Origin: Streptomyces sp. A1136
GTDB taxonomy: Bacteria > Actinomycetota > Actinomycetes > Streptomycetales > Streptomycetaceae
NCBI RefSeq assembly: GCF_004795055.1
Contig: NZ_SSBJ01000005.1
Coordinates: forward strand, 62,001 to 126,000
Length of the DNA stretch: 64,000 bases
Direction: 5' to 3'
Positions 15,999 to 24,639 of the stretch are shown piece by piece. A program made the translations under genes and the position numbers. The notes beneath the pieces were generated by a model. It was not told where the DNA came from. It did not search any database and saw nothing but the letters and a program-made list of their open reading frames with translations. Every line of letters begins with the position of its first letter. The stretch's first letter is position 1.

Positions 15999-16235
15999 CT
16001 AGTCCGGGGGCTCTTGGGCGGGCGGCCGTTCACCGGGCGGCGGCGTCGCGGGGGCGGGATCGGGCGGTGTCTCGTCGGGCCGGGCGGGCCTCGGGTCGCG
16101 GGGTACGGCGCCGGGCCCCGGGGTGGGGCCGGGTCCCTCGGGCTGCGGGGTCTTCGGGTCGTGGCCCGGTGTGTCCGGCCCTGGCGCGTCCGGGTTCCGG
16201 CCGGTGCGTAGCGGCTCCGTGGTCCGGTCGTCCAT
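15999..16235 (-). CDS. Small Pro-rich hydrophilic hypothetical protein
   Basis: The ATG at 16235 has a good ribosome site (GAGGTGA) and opens 78 codons of Pro/Gly/Asp/Arg-rich sequence (RTGRNPDAPGPDTPGHDPKTPQPEG), with no hydrophobic segment and no recognisable domain. Such intrinsically disordered small proteins are common in Streptomyces and of unknown function. The ribosome site is the main support; the composition could also arise by chance in such GC-rich DNA. Confidence 0.5.
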   Translation of the reverse strand: MDDRTTEPLRTGRNPDAPGPDTPGHDPKTPQPEGPGPTPGPGAVPRDPRPARPDETPPDPAPATPPPGERPPAQEPPD

Positions 16236-16571
16236 ACGGCTCACCTCGGCTTTCCGTCTCGTGCGCGCCACTCGGTGCGGCCCGCGCGTCCCTCCGCTTG
16301 CCCGGGGAGGCGATCTCCAACCGCACCGCCCGCTGTGGTTCCGACGTTCCGAGTAGACCCGGTCCGAACGGTTTCCGCATGGTTTCGTACGCGCGGTCGG
16401 GTACGTGTTGCCTCATGTTGCTTCATGGGGGTCGCTTGGCGGTGTGGCTCGGGAGGCGCGGCTTCGGAGGCGCGACCGGGAGGGCGGCCACGCTCGGCGG
16501 TCACCGTGGTACGCGAACGGCCCCCGGTCCGCTGGGCGGCTTCCGGGGGCCGTGTCGGGACGCGGGGGGGC
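16236..16571. other. 336-bp intergenic region ending in a terminator
   Basis: No gene is seen. The left part would contain the promoter of the Pro-rich ORF. The right part holds a perfect 11-bp hairpin, acggcccccgg (16517-16527) with ccgggggccgt (16543-16553), 19 nt beyond the stop of the minus-strand MFS gene and a good candidate for its terminator. Confidence 0.55.
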
Positions 16572-18056
16572 TCAGCCGGCCGCCGGTTCCGCGGCCGGGG
16601 CCGAGGGGGTGGTCCGGGCCGAGAGCGGGGTGGCGATCTGCTCCAGCGAGCGGCCTTCGGCGGCGACGGCGAGGAAGACCGCCACCACCCCGGCCGCCAC
16701 CATCAGCGTCGCCCCCACGCAGAAGGCGATCACCGCGTCGGACACCACGCCGCTGGAGGTCAGGTCGGCGAAGAGCAGGGGGCCGGAGATTCCCCCGGCC
16801 GCCGTGCCGACGGCGTAGAAGAAGGCGATCGCCATCGCCCGCGTCTCCATCGGGAAGATCTCGCTCACGGTCAGGTAGGCCGAGCTGGCTCCCGCGGAGG
16901 CGAAGAACAGCACCACGCACCAGCAGGCGGTCATGGTTCCCGCGCTCAGGTACCCCGCGCCGAAGAGCCACGCCGTCACGAAGAGCAGCAGTCCCGAGAG
17001 GATGTAGGTGCCGGTGATCATCGGGCGGCGTCCGACGGTGTCGAAGAGCCGGCCCAACAGCAGCGGTCCGAGGAAGTTCCCGAAGGCGATGACGGCGAAG
17101 TAGTAGCCGGTGTGACCGGACGGCACGTCGAAGAACTGGACCAGGATGGTGCCGAACCCGAAAGTGATCGCGTTGTAGAGGAAGGCCTGGCCGATGAAGA
17201 GGGACAGGCCGAGGACGGCCCGCCGCGGATAGGACCGGAAGATCGTCTTGGCGATCTCCCCGAAGCCGGTGCCGCTCCGCTGGGTGACGGTGATCGCGTC
17301 GCCCGCCTCGGGCAGCGGCCGGCCCTTCTCCTGCGCCACGCGCCGCTCGACGTCGGTGACGAGTTCCTCGGCCTCGGTCGCCTTGCCGTGGATGAACATC
17401 CACCGCGGGCTCTCGGGTACGTGCCGGCGCACGAGGAGGATCACCAGACCCAGGACCACGCCCAAGGCGAAGGTCAGCCGCCAGCCCAGCCAGATCGGGA
17501 AGAGGTCGGTGTCCAGGGCCAGGACGGACAGCAGCGACCCGGCCACCGCGCCGAGCCAGAAGCTGCCGTTGATGACGAGGTCGACGCGGCCGCGGTACTT
17601 GCTGGGGATCAGCTCGTCGATCGCCGAGTTGATCGCGGCGTACTCCCCGCCGATGCCGAATCCGGTGAGGAACCGGAAGACGAAGAACCACCAGGAGGAG
17701 AAGGAGAACGCGGTCAGGGCGGTCGCCGCCAGGTAGACGCCGAGCGTGACGAGGAAGAGCTTCTTGCGCCCGAAGAGGTCGGTCAGCCTGCCGAAGACCA
17801 GGGCGCCGGAACACGCTCCGGCCACGTACAACGCGGCCGCCGTTCCGGTGACTTGGGCGTCCGTGATGGCGAGACCGCTGCCGTGTTCGGAGAGTCGGCT
17901 GGCGATGTTGCCGACGATGGTGACTTCCAGACCGTCCAGGATCCACACGGTTCCCAGCCCGATCACGATCATCCAGTGCCAACGGGACCAGGGGAGCCGG
18001 TCCAGCCGCGCGGGAACCTTGGTCGTGACGGTCCCCTGTTCCACAAGATCAGCCAT
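16572..18056 (-). CDS. MFS transporter, sugar-porter-like
   Basis: Starting at the ATG at 18056 gives 494 residues with twelve hydrophobic segments. The loop after helix 2 carries FGRLTDLFGRKKLF (the MFS G-x-L-x-D-x-x-GRK motif), helix 5 FRFLTGFGIGGEYAAINSAIDELIP and the post-helix-6 signature PESPRWMFIHGK typical of the sugar/metabolite-H+ symporter group. GRLFDTVGRRPMI repeats the loop motif in the second half. Substrate unknown; sugar, aromatic acid or other organic acid uptake are all possible. The frame continues upstream as non-coding sequence. No clear ribosome site. Confidence 0.87.
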   Translation of the reverse strand: MADLVEQGTVTTKVPARLDRLPWSRWHWMIVIGLGTVWILDGLEVTIVGNIASRLSEHGSGLAITDAQVTGTAAALYVAGACSGALVFGRLTDLFGRKKLFLVTLGVYLAATALTAFSFSSWWFFVFRFLTGFGIGGEYAAINSAIDELIPSKYRGRVDLVINGSFWLGAVAGSLLSVLALDTDLFPIWLGWRLTFALGVVLGLVILLVRRHVPESPRWMFIHGKATEAEELVTDVERRVAQEKGRPLPEAGDAITVTQRSGTGFGEIAKTIFRSYPRRAVLGLSLFIGQAFLYNAITFGFGTILVQFFDVPSGHTGYYFAVIAFGNFLGPLLLGRLFDTVGRRPMITGTYILSGLLLFVTAWLFGAGYLSAGTMTACWCVVLFFASAGASSAYLTVSEIFPMETRAMAIAFFYAVGTAAGGISGPLLFADLTSSGVVSDAVIAFCVGATLMVAAGVVAVFLAVAAEGRSLEQIATPLSARTTPSAPAAEPAAG

Positions 18057-18251
18057 GCCACGGCGTTTGCCCTGGGCCCCCTGCTGTAAACCCGCCGTAA
18101 AGTCGGTCCGCCCCCACCCGCCGTGAGCTTCTCGGCCTGCCCGCATGCCACGGGGCCGCCCGTCCGAGTGGGCCCTCGGGCCACGGGCGTGCGCGGGCCC
18201 CCGCCGGGTAGGCGTCGACGGACACCACGTACGGCGACGAGGAGTCTTCCC

Positions 18252-18773
18252 ATGGATCCCACCCGAGCACTGAGCGGCGTCCGGCGCCGCGCCGACCACG
18301 AGGAGCGGGCCTACGCGGGTGAGGAGGAACGGCCGCTCAAGGGGTACCTCGCGCTGATGGGGGCCTATGGCGCGGGTGTCGCGGGGCTCTTGGCGGCGGC
18401 CCGCGCCGCGCGGCGGCCGGTGCCGCGACTGTCCCCCGTCGACGTCGTACTGCTCGGCGGAGCCACGCACTGGGTGGCGCACACGCTTGCCAAGGACCCC
18501 GTCACCAGCCCGCTGCGGGCCCCCTTCACCCGCTACCGGGGTACGTCGGGGCCGGCGGAGCTGAGCGAGGACGTCCGCGGATCGGGGACCCGACACGCGG
18601 TGGGCGAGCTGCTGACCTGCCCGTTCTGTCTGAGCCTGTGGGTGACCACCGGGTTCGGCGCCGGGTACGTGTTCGAACCGGCCCTCACCCGCTTCACGGT
18701 CGGTGCGCTGGCGGCGCTGACGGGTGCGGACCTGCTGCATCTGTTGCGCGGCCGGCTCCAGGACGCGGAGTAG
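18252..18773 (+). CDS. DUF1360 membrane-associated protein
   Basis: The 173-residue protein begins at the ATG at 18252. A hydrophobic segment (YLALMGAYGAGVAGLLAAARA) at about 32-52 is followed by VDVVLLGGATHWVAHTLAKDPVTSPLRAPFTRYRG and by the family hallmark GELLTCPFCLSLWVTTGF with its C-x-x-C pair, then another membrane segment. DUF1360 is related to sporulation-associated proteins of Bacillus, but the function is not established. It is divergent from the MFS gene and convergent with the isochorismatase-like gene. Confidence 0.88.
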   Translation: MDPTRALSGVRRRADHEERAYAGEEERPLKGYLALMGAYGAGVAGLLAAARAARRPVPRLSPVDVVLLGGATHWVAHTLAKDPVTSPLRAPFTRYRGTSGPAELSEDVRGSGTRHAVGELLTCPFCLSLWVTTGFGAGYVFEPALTRFTVGALAALTGADLLHLLRGRLQDAE

Positions 18774-18813
18774 GACGGCGGGAGGAGCGGGTAGGAGAGC
18801 GGGACGAGGGAGG

Positions 18814-18849
18814 CGACCTGCCCCCCGAGCAGCTCAGAGGGGCAGGTCG
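18814..18849. terminator. 11-bp perfect hairpin between convergent genes
   Basis: cgacctgcccc (18814-18824) pairs with ggggcaggtcg (18839-18849) around 14 nt. The right arm lies inside the last codons of the isochorismatase-like gene, 41 nt after the DUF1360 stop. Confidence 0.55.
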
Positions 18850-19376
18850 TCGGCGTCGGCGCCGCGGAGGCGGGCGGACATGTTGGTCTCCATCATCTTC
18901 AGGGCCGCGTCGGCGAGGTCCCGGTGCAGGTGTGCCACCGCGTCCCGGACGACGGTGACGTCGATGTGGCGGATGTGCGCGTCCAGCGCGGAGTAGAGCA
19001 CGCACTGTTCGGTCGCCTGCCCGCACAGCACCAGGTGGTCCACCTCCAGTTGTCCCAGCAGGTAGCCCAGTGGCGTCTCGAAGAAGATCGAGTGGCGGGC
19101 CTTGAGCACGAAGAGGGAGTCCTCGTCGGGCAACAAGGGCTTCACCAGGTCCGCGTGCGGTCCGTCGAGAGCCGTCTGGAGGATCTCCCCGTGGTGGGAG
19201 CGCCACTGCCCGAAGTTGTCGTTGACGTAGATGATCGGGGTGCCGCCGCGTCTGGCGCGTTCCAGGAGGAGCTGGATGCGGGGCACCACCCGGCGGGCGG
19301 AGGGCAGGAGCAGCTCCGCGTCGGCGTGCTCGTACCGGTTGATCATGTCGATGACGACGAGTGCGCTTCCTGCCAT
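18834..19376 (-). CDS. Isochorismatase-like cysteine hydrolase
   Basis: The 180-residue protein contains the catalytic triad of the family: Asp in ALVVIDMIN (residue 10), Lys in FVLKARHSIFF (about 92) and the nucleophile Cys in LCGQATEQCVLYSAL (about 124). The cis-peptide turn preceding the Cys is conserved. Relatives include nicotinamidase, isochorismatase and various amidohydrolases; the specificity pocket does not mark this one as nicotinamidase. The ATG at 19376 has GGGAGG. Isolated transcriptionally. Confidence 0.87.
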   Translation of the reverse strand: MAGSALVVIDMINRYEHADAELLLPSARRVVPRIQLLLERARRGGTPIIYVNDNFGQWRSHHGEILQTALDGPHADLVKPLLPDEDSLFVLKARHSIFFETPLGYLLGQLEVDHLVLCGQATEQCVLYSALDAHIRHIDVTVVRDAVAHLHRDLADAALKMMETNMSARLRGADADDLPL

Positions 19377-19593
19377 GTCCCGACCTCCCGCTCGTGCGCC
19401 GGCCGTCCGACGGAGGCGGCCTCCGGCTCTCGGCTGCTACCCATCCCAGGGGCCCCGATGCCCTCGCGCGCGACTGTCCGGCGGGAGCACGTCTTCGCGC
19501 CTCCCGGGGATGGCGTCGGAACTCCGGGGGGGGCAGGGTCCCCGCCGGGCGGCCGCAGCCCGCGCGGCTCGCCGGGCCCGCCCGGCGGCGGGC

Positions 19594-20439
19594 TCAGGGA
19601 GGCTCGGGGATGAAGGGGAGGTACTCCTCCTCCTCTTCCTCGCCGGTCGGGATGACGACGTAGCTCGCCTCGGGGAGCTCGTTCCACACGCCGGGCAGGT
19701 CGCCGAGGGGTTCGGACACCACCAGGCGGGTCTCGTCGGAGACCTGTCGCAGATACGGCAGCTCCGGGTAGAGCTCGCGCACGGTGTCGGCCCTGCTGCT
19801 GTAGAAGAGCGAGCGGGACTTGCGCCCGCTGGAGTAGCGGAACGCCCACAGCTTGTGTCCGTCGCTGACGGCGATGGTCATCTGGAGCGGTTCGTCGACC
19901 CCGTGCTCCTTGCCGAGGCGTTCGACCAGCCCGGCCATCCGGGCCACCGCGCCGGGCACGTCCTGGTCGAGACCGAAGGTGACGGCCAGGTAGAACATGA
20001 CCTCGGAGTCGGTCGAGCCCTCGATGGAGGGGAAGAGGGCCGGGTCGACGGCCATGCAGAGGTCCCGCTGGAGCCGGTGGAAGTCCGTGATCGCCCCGTT
20101 GTGCATCCACAGCCACCGACCGTGCCGGAAAGGGTGACAGTTGGTCTGCTGAATGGCGGATCCGGTCGAGGCCCGGACGTGGGCGAAGAAGAGTCGCGAG
20201 CTGACGTGGGCCGCCAGTTCCCGCAGGTTCCGGTCGTTCCAGGCCGGTCCGATGTCACGGAACACCGCCGGGGTCCCGTCGCCGTGCTCGCTGTACCAGC
20301 CGATCCCGAAGCCGTCGCCGTTGGTCGTCTCCACGCCCAGCCTGGAGTGCAGGCTCTGGTTGATCAACGAGTGCTCGGGACGGTACAGGACGGTGTCGAG
20401 CAGGACCGGTGATCCCGAGTACGCGAGCCAGCGGCACAT
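19594..20439 (-). CDS. Class II glutamine amidotransferase (EgtC/YafJ-like)
   Basis: The ATG at 20439 places the catalytic Cys at position 2 (MCRWLAYSG), as an N-terminal-nucleophile amidotransferase needs. The 281-residue protein then shows NGDGFGIGWYSEHGDGTPAVFRDIGPAWND, LFFAHVRASTGSAIQQTNCHPF, the oxyanion segment WMHNGAITDF and GSTDSEVMFYL. The family hydrolyses glutamine or gamma-glutamyl amides; EgtC acts in ergothioneine synthesis, but no egtA/B/D genes are adjacent, so YafJ-like unknown function is the safer call. Confidence 0.86.
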   Translation of the reverse strand: MCRWLAYSGSPVLLDTVLYRPEHSLINQSLHSRLGVETTNGDGFGIGWYSEHGDGTPAVFRDIGPAWNDRNLRELAAHVSSRLFFAHVRASTGSAIQQTNCHPFRHGRWLWMHNGAITDFHRLQRDLCMAVDPALFPSIEGSTDSEVMFYLAVTFGLDQDVPGAVARMAGLVERLGKEHGVDEPLQMTIAVSDGHKLWAFRYSSGRKSRSLFYSSRADTVRELYPELPYLRQVSDETRLVVSEPLGDLPGVWNELPEASYVVIPTGEEEEEEYLPFIPEPP

Positions 20440-20502
20440 GGGCGGCACCCCTTTCAGCACATGGTTCGAGCCTAACGCGGCGGGCGGCGGCGGGCCCGGC
20501 GG

Positions 20503-21516
20503 TCACAGGGGCGTCCGCAGCGCGCTCGCGCCCCGCCGCCACCGGTCCAGCAGCAGGTCCCCGAGGCGGTCCTCCAGCAGGACGGTGGCGTCGGCGCCGA
20601 AGGCGATGTCGCCCTCCAGGCCGGGTTCGTCCTCCATCAGACCGGCGATGACCTCGCGGCGCACCAGCTGCTCGTGGACGGCGTCGGCCTCGACGTGCTC
20701 GTCGTAGAAGTGCTCGGCGGCGGGGCCCGCCTCCAGGCGGCGCATGGCCGCCGCCAATCGGCGGGAGCCTGGCGAGGAGGTGACCTCGACACAGGCGAAG
20801 TGGCCGACGAGCGCTCCGCGCAGCGCCCGGTGCAGCCCGAACAGGGACATGAGGTTCACGATCGCGAGGGCTTCGGCCGGCGCCGCGTCGAGGTAGTGGC
20901 CGTAGTCGGTGTTCAGTCCCAGGTCCGCCATCAGACGGGCGAACAGCTCGGCGTGCACCCGGTCGGCGTGCCCCGCGCCGAACTCGTCGTACTCGATGGC
21001 GACCATGGCGGCCTTCGCCCGGCCGCGCAGGCGCGGGATGACCCATACGTGGGGGTCGGCCTCCTTGAGGTGGTAGAGCGAACGCAGGGCCGCGTACTCG
21101 CGCACGTGCCGCAGTTCCCCGTCGCGCTCCAAGTACCCGCTGACGCTCCCGGAGTGGTCGACCGGCTCCAGCAGCAGCTCGCCGAAGGCCTCGTCGACGG
21201 TGCGGCCCGCGGGGGCGTCGGCGCGCAGGGCGGTGAGGAAGCGCCGTTCAAGGGCGCGCCGCAGCTCCAGGAGTCCCGGATCCCACTCCCGGGTGTCGGC
21301 GACGCCTTCGAAGCCCCGGTAGTGCAGCTCGTAGAGCTGGTAGAGGGCCAGGTGCAGGTCGTCCCCGTACGGGTCCGCCGTGTGTGCGGCGGCGGGGTCC
21401 GGGGGCGGGGCCGTCGGGTCGAGCAGGGCCTCGGCCACCGCGGCCGAGAGGGGGCCGCGCGGGACGGGGAGTCGGGGGGCGGTGGACGCGTGGGCGCGGG
21501 TGGTGCTCGCCGTCAC
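20503..21516 (-). CDS. Haem-oxygenase-like iron-containing redox enzyme (HDO-type)
   Basis: The GTG at 21516 has a GAGGAGG site and overlaps the upstream methyltransferase stop (GTGA). The 337-residue helical protein has the pattern of the iron-containing redox enzyme family: REYAALRSLYHLKEADPH, AIEYDEFGAGHADRVHAELFARLM, NLMSLFGLHRALRGALVGHFACVEVTSS and FYDEHVEADAVHEQ, whose Glu/His/Asp residues could ligate a di-iron cofactor. Characterised relatives (UndA, BesC, SznF) perform unusual C-C cleavage or N-oxidation. Coupling to a HemK-like methyltransferase suggests a two-step modification; no substrate is evident. Confidence 0.82.
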   Translation of the reverse strand: MTASTTRAHASTAPRLPVPRGPLSAAVAEALLDPTAPPPDPAAAHTADPYGDDLHLALYQLYELHYRGFEGVADTREWDPGLLELRRALERRFLTALRADAPAGRTVDEAFGELLLEPVDHSGSVSGYLERDGELRHVREYAALRSLYHLKEADPHVWVIPRLRGRAKAAMVAIEYDEFGAGHADRVHAELFARLMADLGLNTDYGHYLDAAPAEALAIVNLMSLFGLHRALRGALVGHFACVEVTSSPGSRRLAAAMRRLEAGPAAEHFYDEHVEADAVHEQLVRREVIAGLMEDEPGLEGDIAFGADATVLLEDRLGDLLLDRWRRGASALRTPL

Positions 21517-22253
21517 TGGTGAATCCTCCTCAGGGGCCGTTGGGCGTCGCGGGGGGCGGGGGCGGCCGGCGCGACGGCGCGGATCACGACCAGTTCCTCG
21601 GTCGTCTCCTCCGGGCCCAGCAGTCCCCGCTCGCGCAGCCACGGGAGCCGGGAGCGCAGGACCGGGCCGAAGGGGATGCGGGTCCGGTCGGCGACCTCGG
21701 GCCGCATCCCGGCGGCGGTCAGTTGCTCCAGCGTCGTCTCGGTGCCGCACAGGGCGGAATGGACGATCAGCAGGGTGCCGTGCGGTTTGAGCAGGCCGGG
21801 GGCGCCGGCGCAGATGCGGTCCACGATCTGGCGCCCGTCGTGGCCCGCGTCCCAGGCCCGGGCGGGCCCTCGGGTGGGAAGGCCCGGGTCCGGGGCGGGC
21901 ACGTAGGGCGGGTTGCTGACGACGAGGTCGAAGGGGCCGAGGGCCGCGGCGGTCGCCACGCTCCCCCGGCGTACGGTGATCGGCTGCCGCATCCGCAGGG
22001 CGTTGAGGCGTACGGTCAGGGCCGCGCGCCAGGAGACGTCCACCGCCGTCACCCGGGCCCCCCGGCGCGCCGCGTACAGGGCCAGTGCCCCGCTGCCGGC
22101 GCCGATGTCCAGCACGTCCATGCCCGGTGCGACCTCGTCCCGTACGGCTTCGGCCAGGAGGCAGGTGTCCTCCTGGGGCGCGTAGACCCCGGGAAGGGTC
22201 CACAGGCGGGCGAATTCGTGACGCGCCTGGGGGAATCCGAGGCTCAGCGACAT
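21513..22253 (-). CDS. HemK/PrmC-like methyltransferase
   Basis: Start at the ATG at 22253 (GGAGGTG upstream) gives 246 residues. Motif I MDVLDIGAGSGALALYAARRG at about residues 45-65, VTAVDVSWRAALTVRLNA and the active-site DLVVSNPPYVPAP place it with N5-glutamine and related amino-group methyltransferases (the NPPY motif). It is shorter than true PrmC, lacking the N-terminal helical substrate-binding domain, so the substrate may be a small molecule. Its stop overlaps the start of the di-iron enzyme by 4 bp. Confidence 0.84.
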   Translation of the reverse strand: MSLSLGFPQARHEFARLWTLPGVYAPQEDTCLLAEAVRDEVAPGMDVLDIGAGSGALALYAARRGARVTAVDVSWRAALTVRLNALRMRQPITVRRGSVATAAALGPFDLVVSNPPYVPAPDPGLPTRGPARAWDAGHDGRQIVDRICAGAPGLLKPHGTLLIVHSALCGTETTLEQLTAAGMRPEVADRTRIPFGPVLRSRLPWLRERGLLGPEETTEELVVIRAVAPAAPAPRDAQRPLRRIHQ

Positions 22254-22389
22254 CCAGCACCTCCGTTGTCGGTCGGTCAACGGGCGGCTACCCCGTCCCG
22301 GGCACACCACACGTATCCGTCAGGTGTGCGGCCGCGTGGGGTGGGGAGGCGCGGAGGGCAGAGTCCACTTCTTCGACGGAGGCAAGACC

Positions 22390-23574
22390 ATGCGCGCATT
22401 GACCTGGCAGGGCACGCGGGACGTACGGGTGGAGACCGTTCCGGATCCGGTGATCAAGGACCCGACGGACATCGTCGTCAAGGTGACGTCCACCGGGATC
22501 TGCGGCTCCGATCTGCACCTGTACGAGGTCCTCGGGCCGTTCCTGGACGCCGGCGACATCCTCGGCCACGAGGCGATGGGGGTGGTCGAGGAGGTGGGCG
22601 CGGACGTGACGACGCTGCGGCGCGGGGACCGGGTGGTCATCCCGTTCAACGTGTCCTGCGGCGACTGCTTCATGTGCGACCAGGGCCTGCACTCGCAGTG
22701 CGAGACGACGCAGGTGCGGGAGTACGACAAGGGCGCCTCGCTGTTCGGCTACACCAAGCTCTACGGGCAGGTGCCCGGCGGGCAGGCGGAGTACGTGCGG
22801 GTGCCGTTCGGTGACCGGCTGCCGGTGAAGGTGCCCGAAGGGCCGCCGGACGAGCGTTTCGTGTACCTGTCCGACGTCCTGCCGACCGCGTGGCAGGCGG
22901 TGCGGTACGCGGCCGTCCCGCCCGGCGGCAGCGTCGCCGTCCTCGGTCTCGGGCCGATCGGACAGATGGCCGCCCGGATCGCCCTGCACCAGGGAGCGGA
23001 GCTGGTCATCGGGGTGGACCTGGTCCCGGCCCGGCTGGCGCGGGCCAAGGCCTTCGGGGTCCACACGTTGGACCTCAAGGAGCAGGGCAAGCACCTGGTG
23101 GAGACCGTGCGCGACCTGACGCGGGGCCGTGGCCCGGACTCGGTCATCGACGCGGTGGGCATGGAGGCGCACGGAGCCCCGCTGGCCGCCGCCGCACAGC
23201 GCTTCACGGGGCTGCTGCCGGACGCCGTGGCCAGGCCGCTGATGGAACGCGCCGGAGTGGACCGGCTGACCGCGCTGCACACCGCCATCGACCTGGTCCG
23301 GCGGGGTGGCACCGTATCCGTGTCCGGCGTCTACGGCGGCGCGGCCGACCCCATGCCGCTGCTGACCATGTTCGACAAGCAGATCCAGCTCCGGATGGGG
23401 CAGGCCAATGTCCGCGCCTGGGTCGACGAGATCCTGCCGCTCCTGGAGGACTCCGACCCGCTGGGCGTCGAGGGTTTCGCCACCCACACCATGGCGCTGG
23501 AGGAGGCACCCCGGGCCTACGCCATGTTCCAGGACAAGGAGGACGGCATGATCAAGACCCTGCTGAAGCCCTGA
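22390..23574 (+). CDS. Zinc-dependent alcohol dehydrogenase (formaldehyde-dehydrogenase-like)
   Basis: The 394-residue medium-chain dehydrogenase shows the catalytic zinc site (GICGSDLHLYE, ILGHEAMGVVEEVG), the structural zinc cysteines (NVSCGDCFMCDQGLHSQCE) and the NAD-binding GLGPIGQMAARIAL with an acidic residue at the end of the next strand (IGVDLVPARL), implying NAD rather than NADP. The length and the inserted segment around residues 265-295 resemble glutathione-independent formaldehyde dehydrogenases. It begins at the ATG at 22390 and is divergent from the methyltransferase operon. Substrate not certain. Confidence 0.86.
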   Translation: MRALTWQGTRDVRVETVPDPVIKDPTDIVVKVTSTGICGSDLHLYEVLGPFLDAGDILGHEAMGVVEEVGADVTTLRRGDRVVIPFNVSCGDCFMCDQGLHSQCETTQVREYDKGASLFGYTKLYGQVPGGQAEYVRVPFGDRLPVKVPEGPPDERFVYLSDVLPTAWQAVRYAAVPPGGSVAVLGLGPIGQMAARIALHQGAELVIGVDLVPARLARAKAFGVHTLDLKEQGKHLVETVRDLTRGRGPDSVIDAVGMEAHGAPLAAAAQRFTGLLPDAVARPLMERAGVDRLTALHTAIDLVRRGGTVSVSGVYGGAADPMPLLTMFDKQIQLRMGQANVRAWVDEILPLLEDSDPLGVEGFATHTMALEEAPRAYAMFQDKEDGMIKTLLKP

Positions 23575-23601
23575 TTCAGGGCTCCCGATTCAGGGCTTCG
23601 G
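23563..23601. terminator. 12-bp hairpin spanning two convergent stop codons
   Basis: 23563-23574 pairs with 23590-23601 (gaagccctga / tcagggcttc core) around a 15-nt loop. It covers the stop codons of both the alcohol dehydrogenase and the convergent SDR gene, so 3' ends of both mRNAs would overlap here. A smaller nested hairpin, agccctg/cagggct, is also possible. Confidence 0.6.
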
Positions 23602-24639
23602 GGCGAGGGGCGCGGTGGCCATTCCCGCGCCCTCGCGCAGGCCTTCGAGGAACTCCTCGACCGCCTCCACCGCGGTGTGGCGCGGCTCCCAGCCGAGTTC
23701 CGCGCGGGCCCGGGCGCTGTCCAGCAGCGGGAGCCGCAACACCGCGTCGAACAGGTCGGGTGACGCGGGTACGGCGCGCAGCCGCCAGGCGGCGGAGAGC
23801 GCGGCCCGCACCGGTGCGGCCGGCATCCGCACGGTCCGGGCCTTGAGGATCTCCGCGAGCCGTGCCGCGTCGAGCGGCGGGTCGCAGGCGAGGTTGAAGG
23901 CGCCCCGTACGGGTCGGGTGACCGCGGCGGCGTAGGCGGTCGCCGCGTCGTCGGTGTGCAGCGCCTGCACGCGCAGTCCGGGCAGGTCGGGGACGATCGG
24001 GATCAGGCCGGGGCGGACGAGCCGGCCGGGCAGCAGCCGGCCCGCGAAGATCCGGCGCTGTTCGGACGCGGCCTCCCGCTTGAAGAGGAACGCGGGCCGC
24101 ATCCGCACGACGCGGATGTCGGGGTGGACGCTCTCATAGGTGTCCAGGACCCGCTCCAGGTACGACTTCTCCCGGGTGTAGGCGGCCTGCGGCCAGCCGT
24201 GGGTGGGCCAGGTCTCGTCCACGGCCCGGTCCTTGGGGCCGGGCGAGTACGCGCCGACCGAGGAGGCGTGGACGAGCGCGGGGACCCCTGCGGCGGCCAC
24301 GGCGTCGAACACGCGGATGCCGCCGAGGACGTTGGTCCGCCAGGTCTCGGCCGGATCGTGCGTGGGCTGGAACTTCCAGGCCAGGTGGACCACCGCGTCG
24401 GCGCCCTCGAAGAGGGGCACCAGGTCCGCGCCGCCGGGTTCGATGTTCACCGGGCGCCAGTCGGTTCCGACCGGCCGCCAGTCGGGGAGCCGGCGCGCGA
24501 GGCCGAGGACCGAGCCCACGGCGGGGTCGTCCAGGAGGGCCCGCACCACGCTGGTGCCGACATTGCCGGTGGCGCCGACGACCACGACGCGCAGGCCGCC
24601 GCCCGGCGCGCCGGACCCGGACGAGGGTGTCGCGGTCAT
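23590..24639 (-). CDS. Extended SDR / NAD-dependent epimerase-dehydratase
   Basis: The 349-residue protein has the extended SDR nucleotide motif VVVVGATGNVGTSVV near residue 17, VVHLAWKFQPTHD, HASSVGAYSPG with the catalytic Ser region, AAYTREKSYLERVLD with YxxxK, and MRPAFLFKREAAS. The ATG at 24639 overlaps the stop of the HAD hydrolase gene (ATGA), so the two are translationally coupled. Sugar nucleotide or polyketide-like ketone substrates are possible; none is indicated by context. Confidence 0.85.
   Translation of the reverse strand: MTATPSSGSGAPGGGLRVVVVGATGNVGTSVVRALLDDPAVGSVLGLARRLPDWRPVGTDWRPVNIEPGGADLVPLFEGADAVVHLAWKFQPTHDPAETWRTNVLGGIRVFDAVAAAGVPALVHASSVGAYSPGPKDRAVDETWPTHGWPQAAYTREKSYLERVLDTYESVHPDIRVVRMRPAFLFKREAASEQRRIFAGRLLPGRLVRPGLIPIVPDLPGLRVQALHTDDAATAYAAAVTRPVRGAFNLACDPPLDAARLAEILKARTVRMPAAPVRAALSAAWRLRAVPASPDLFDAVLRLPLLDSARARAELGWEPRHTAVEAVEEFLEGLREGAGMATAPLAPKP

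Noticed and set aside
20461-20502. ggttcgagcc tRNA T-loop-like sequence near 20463
   Set aside because: No acceptor or anticodon stems can be built around it.
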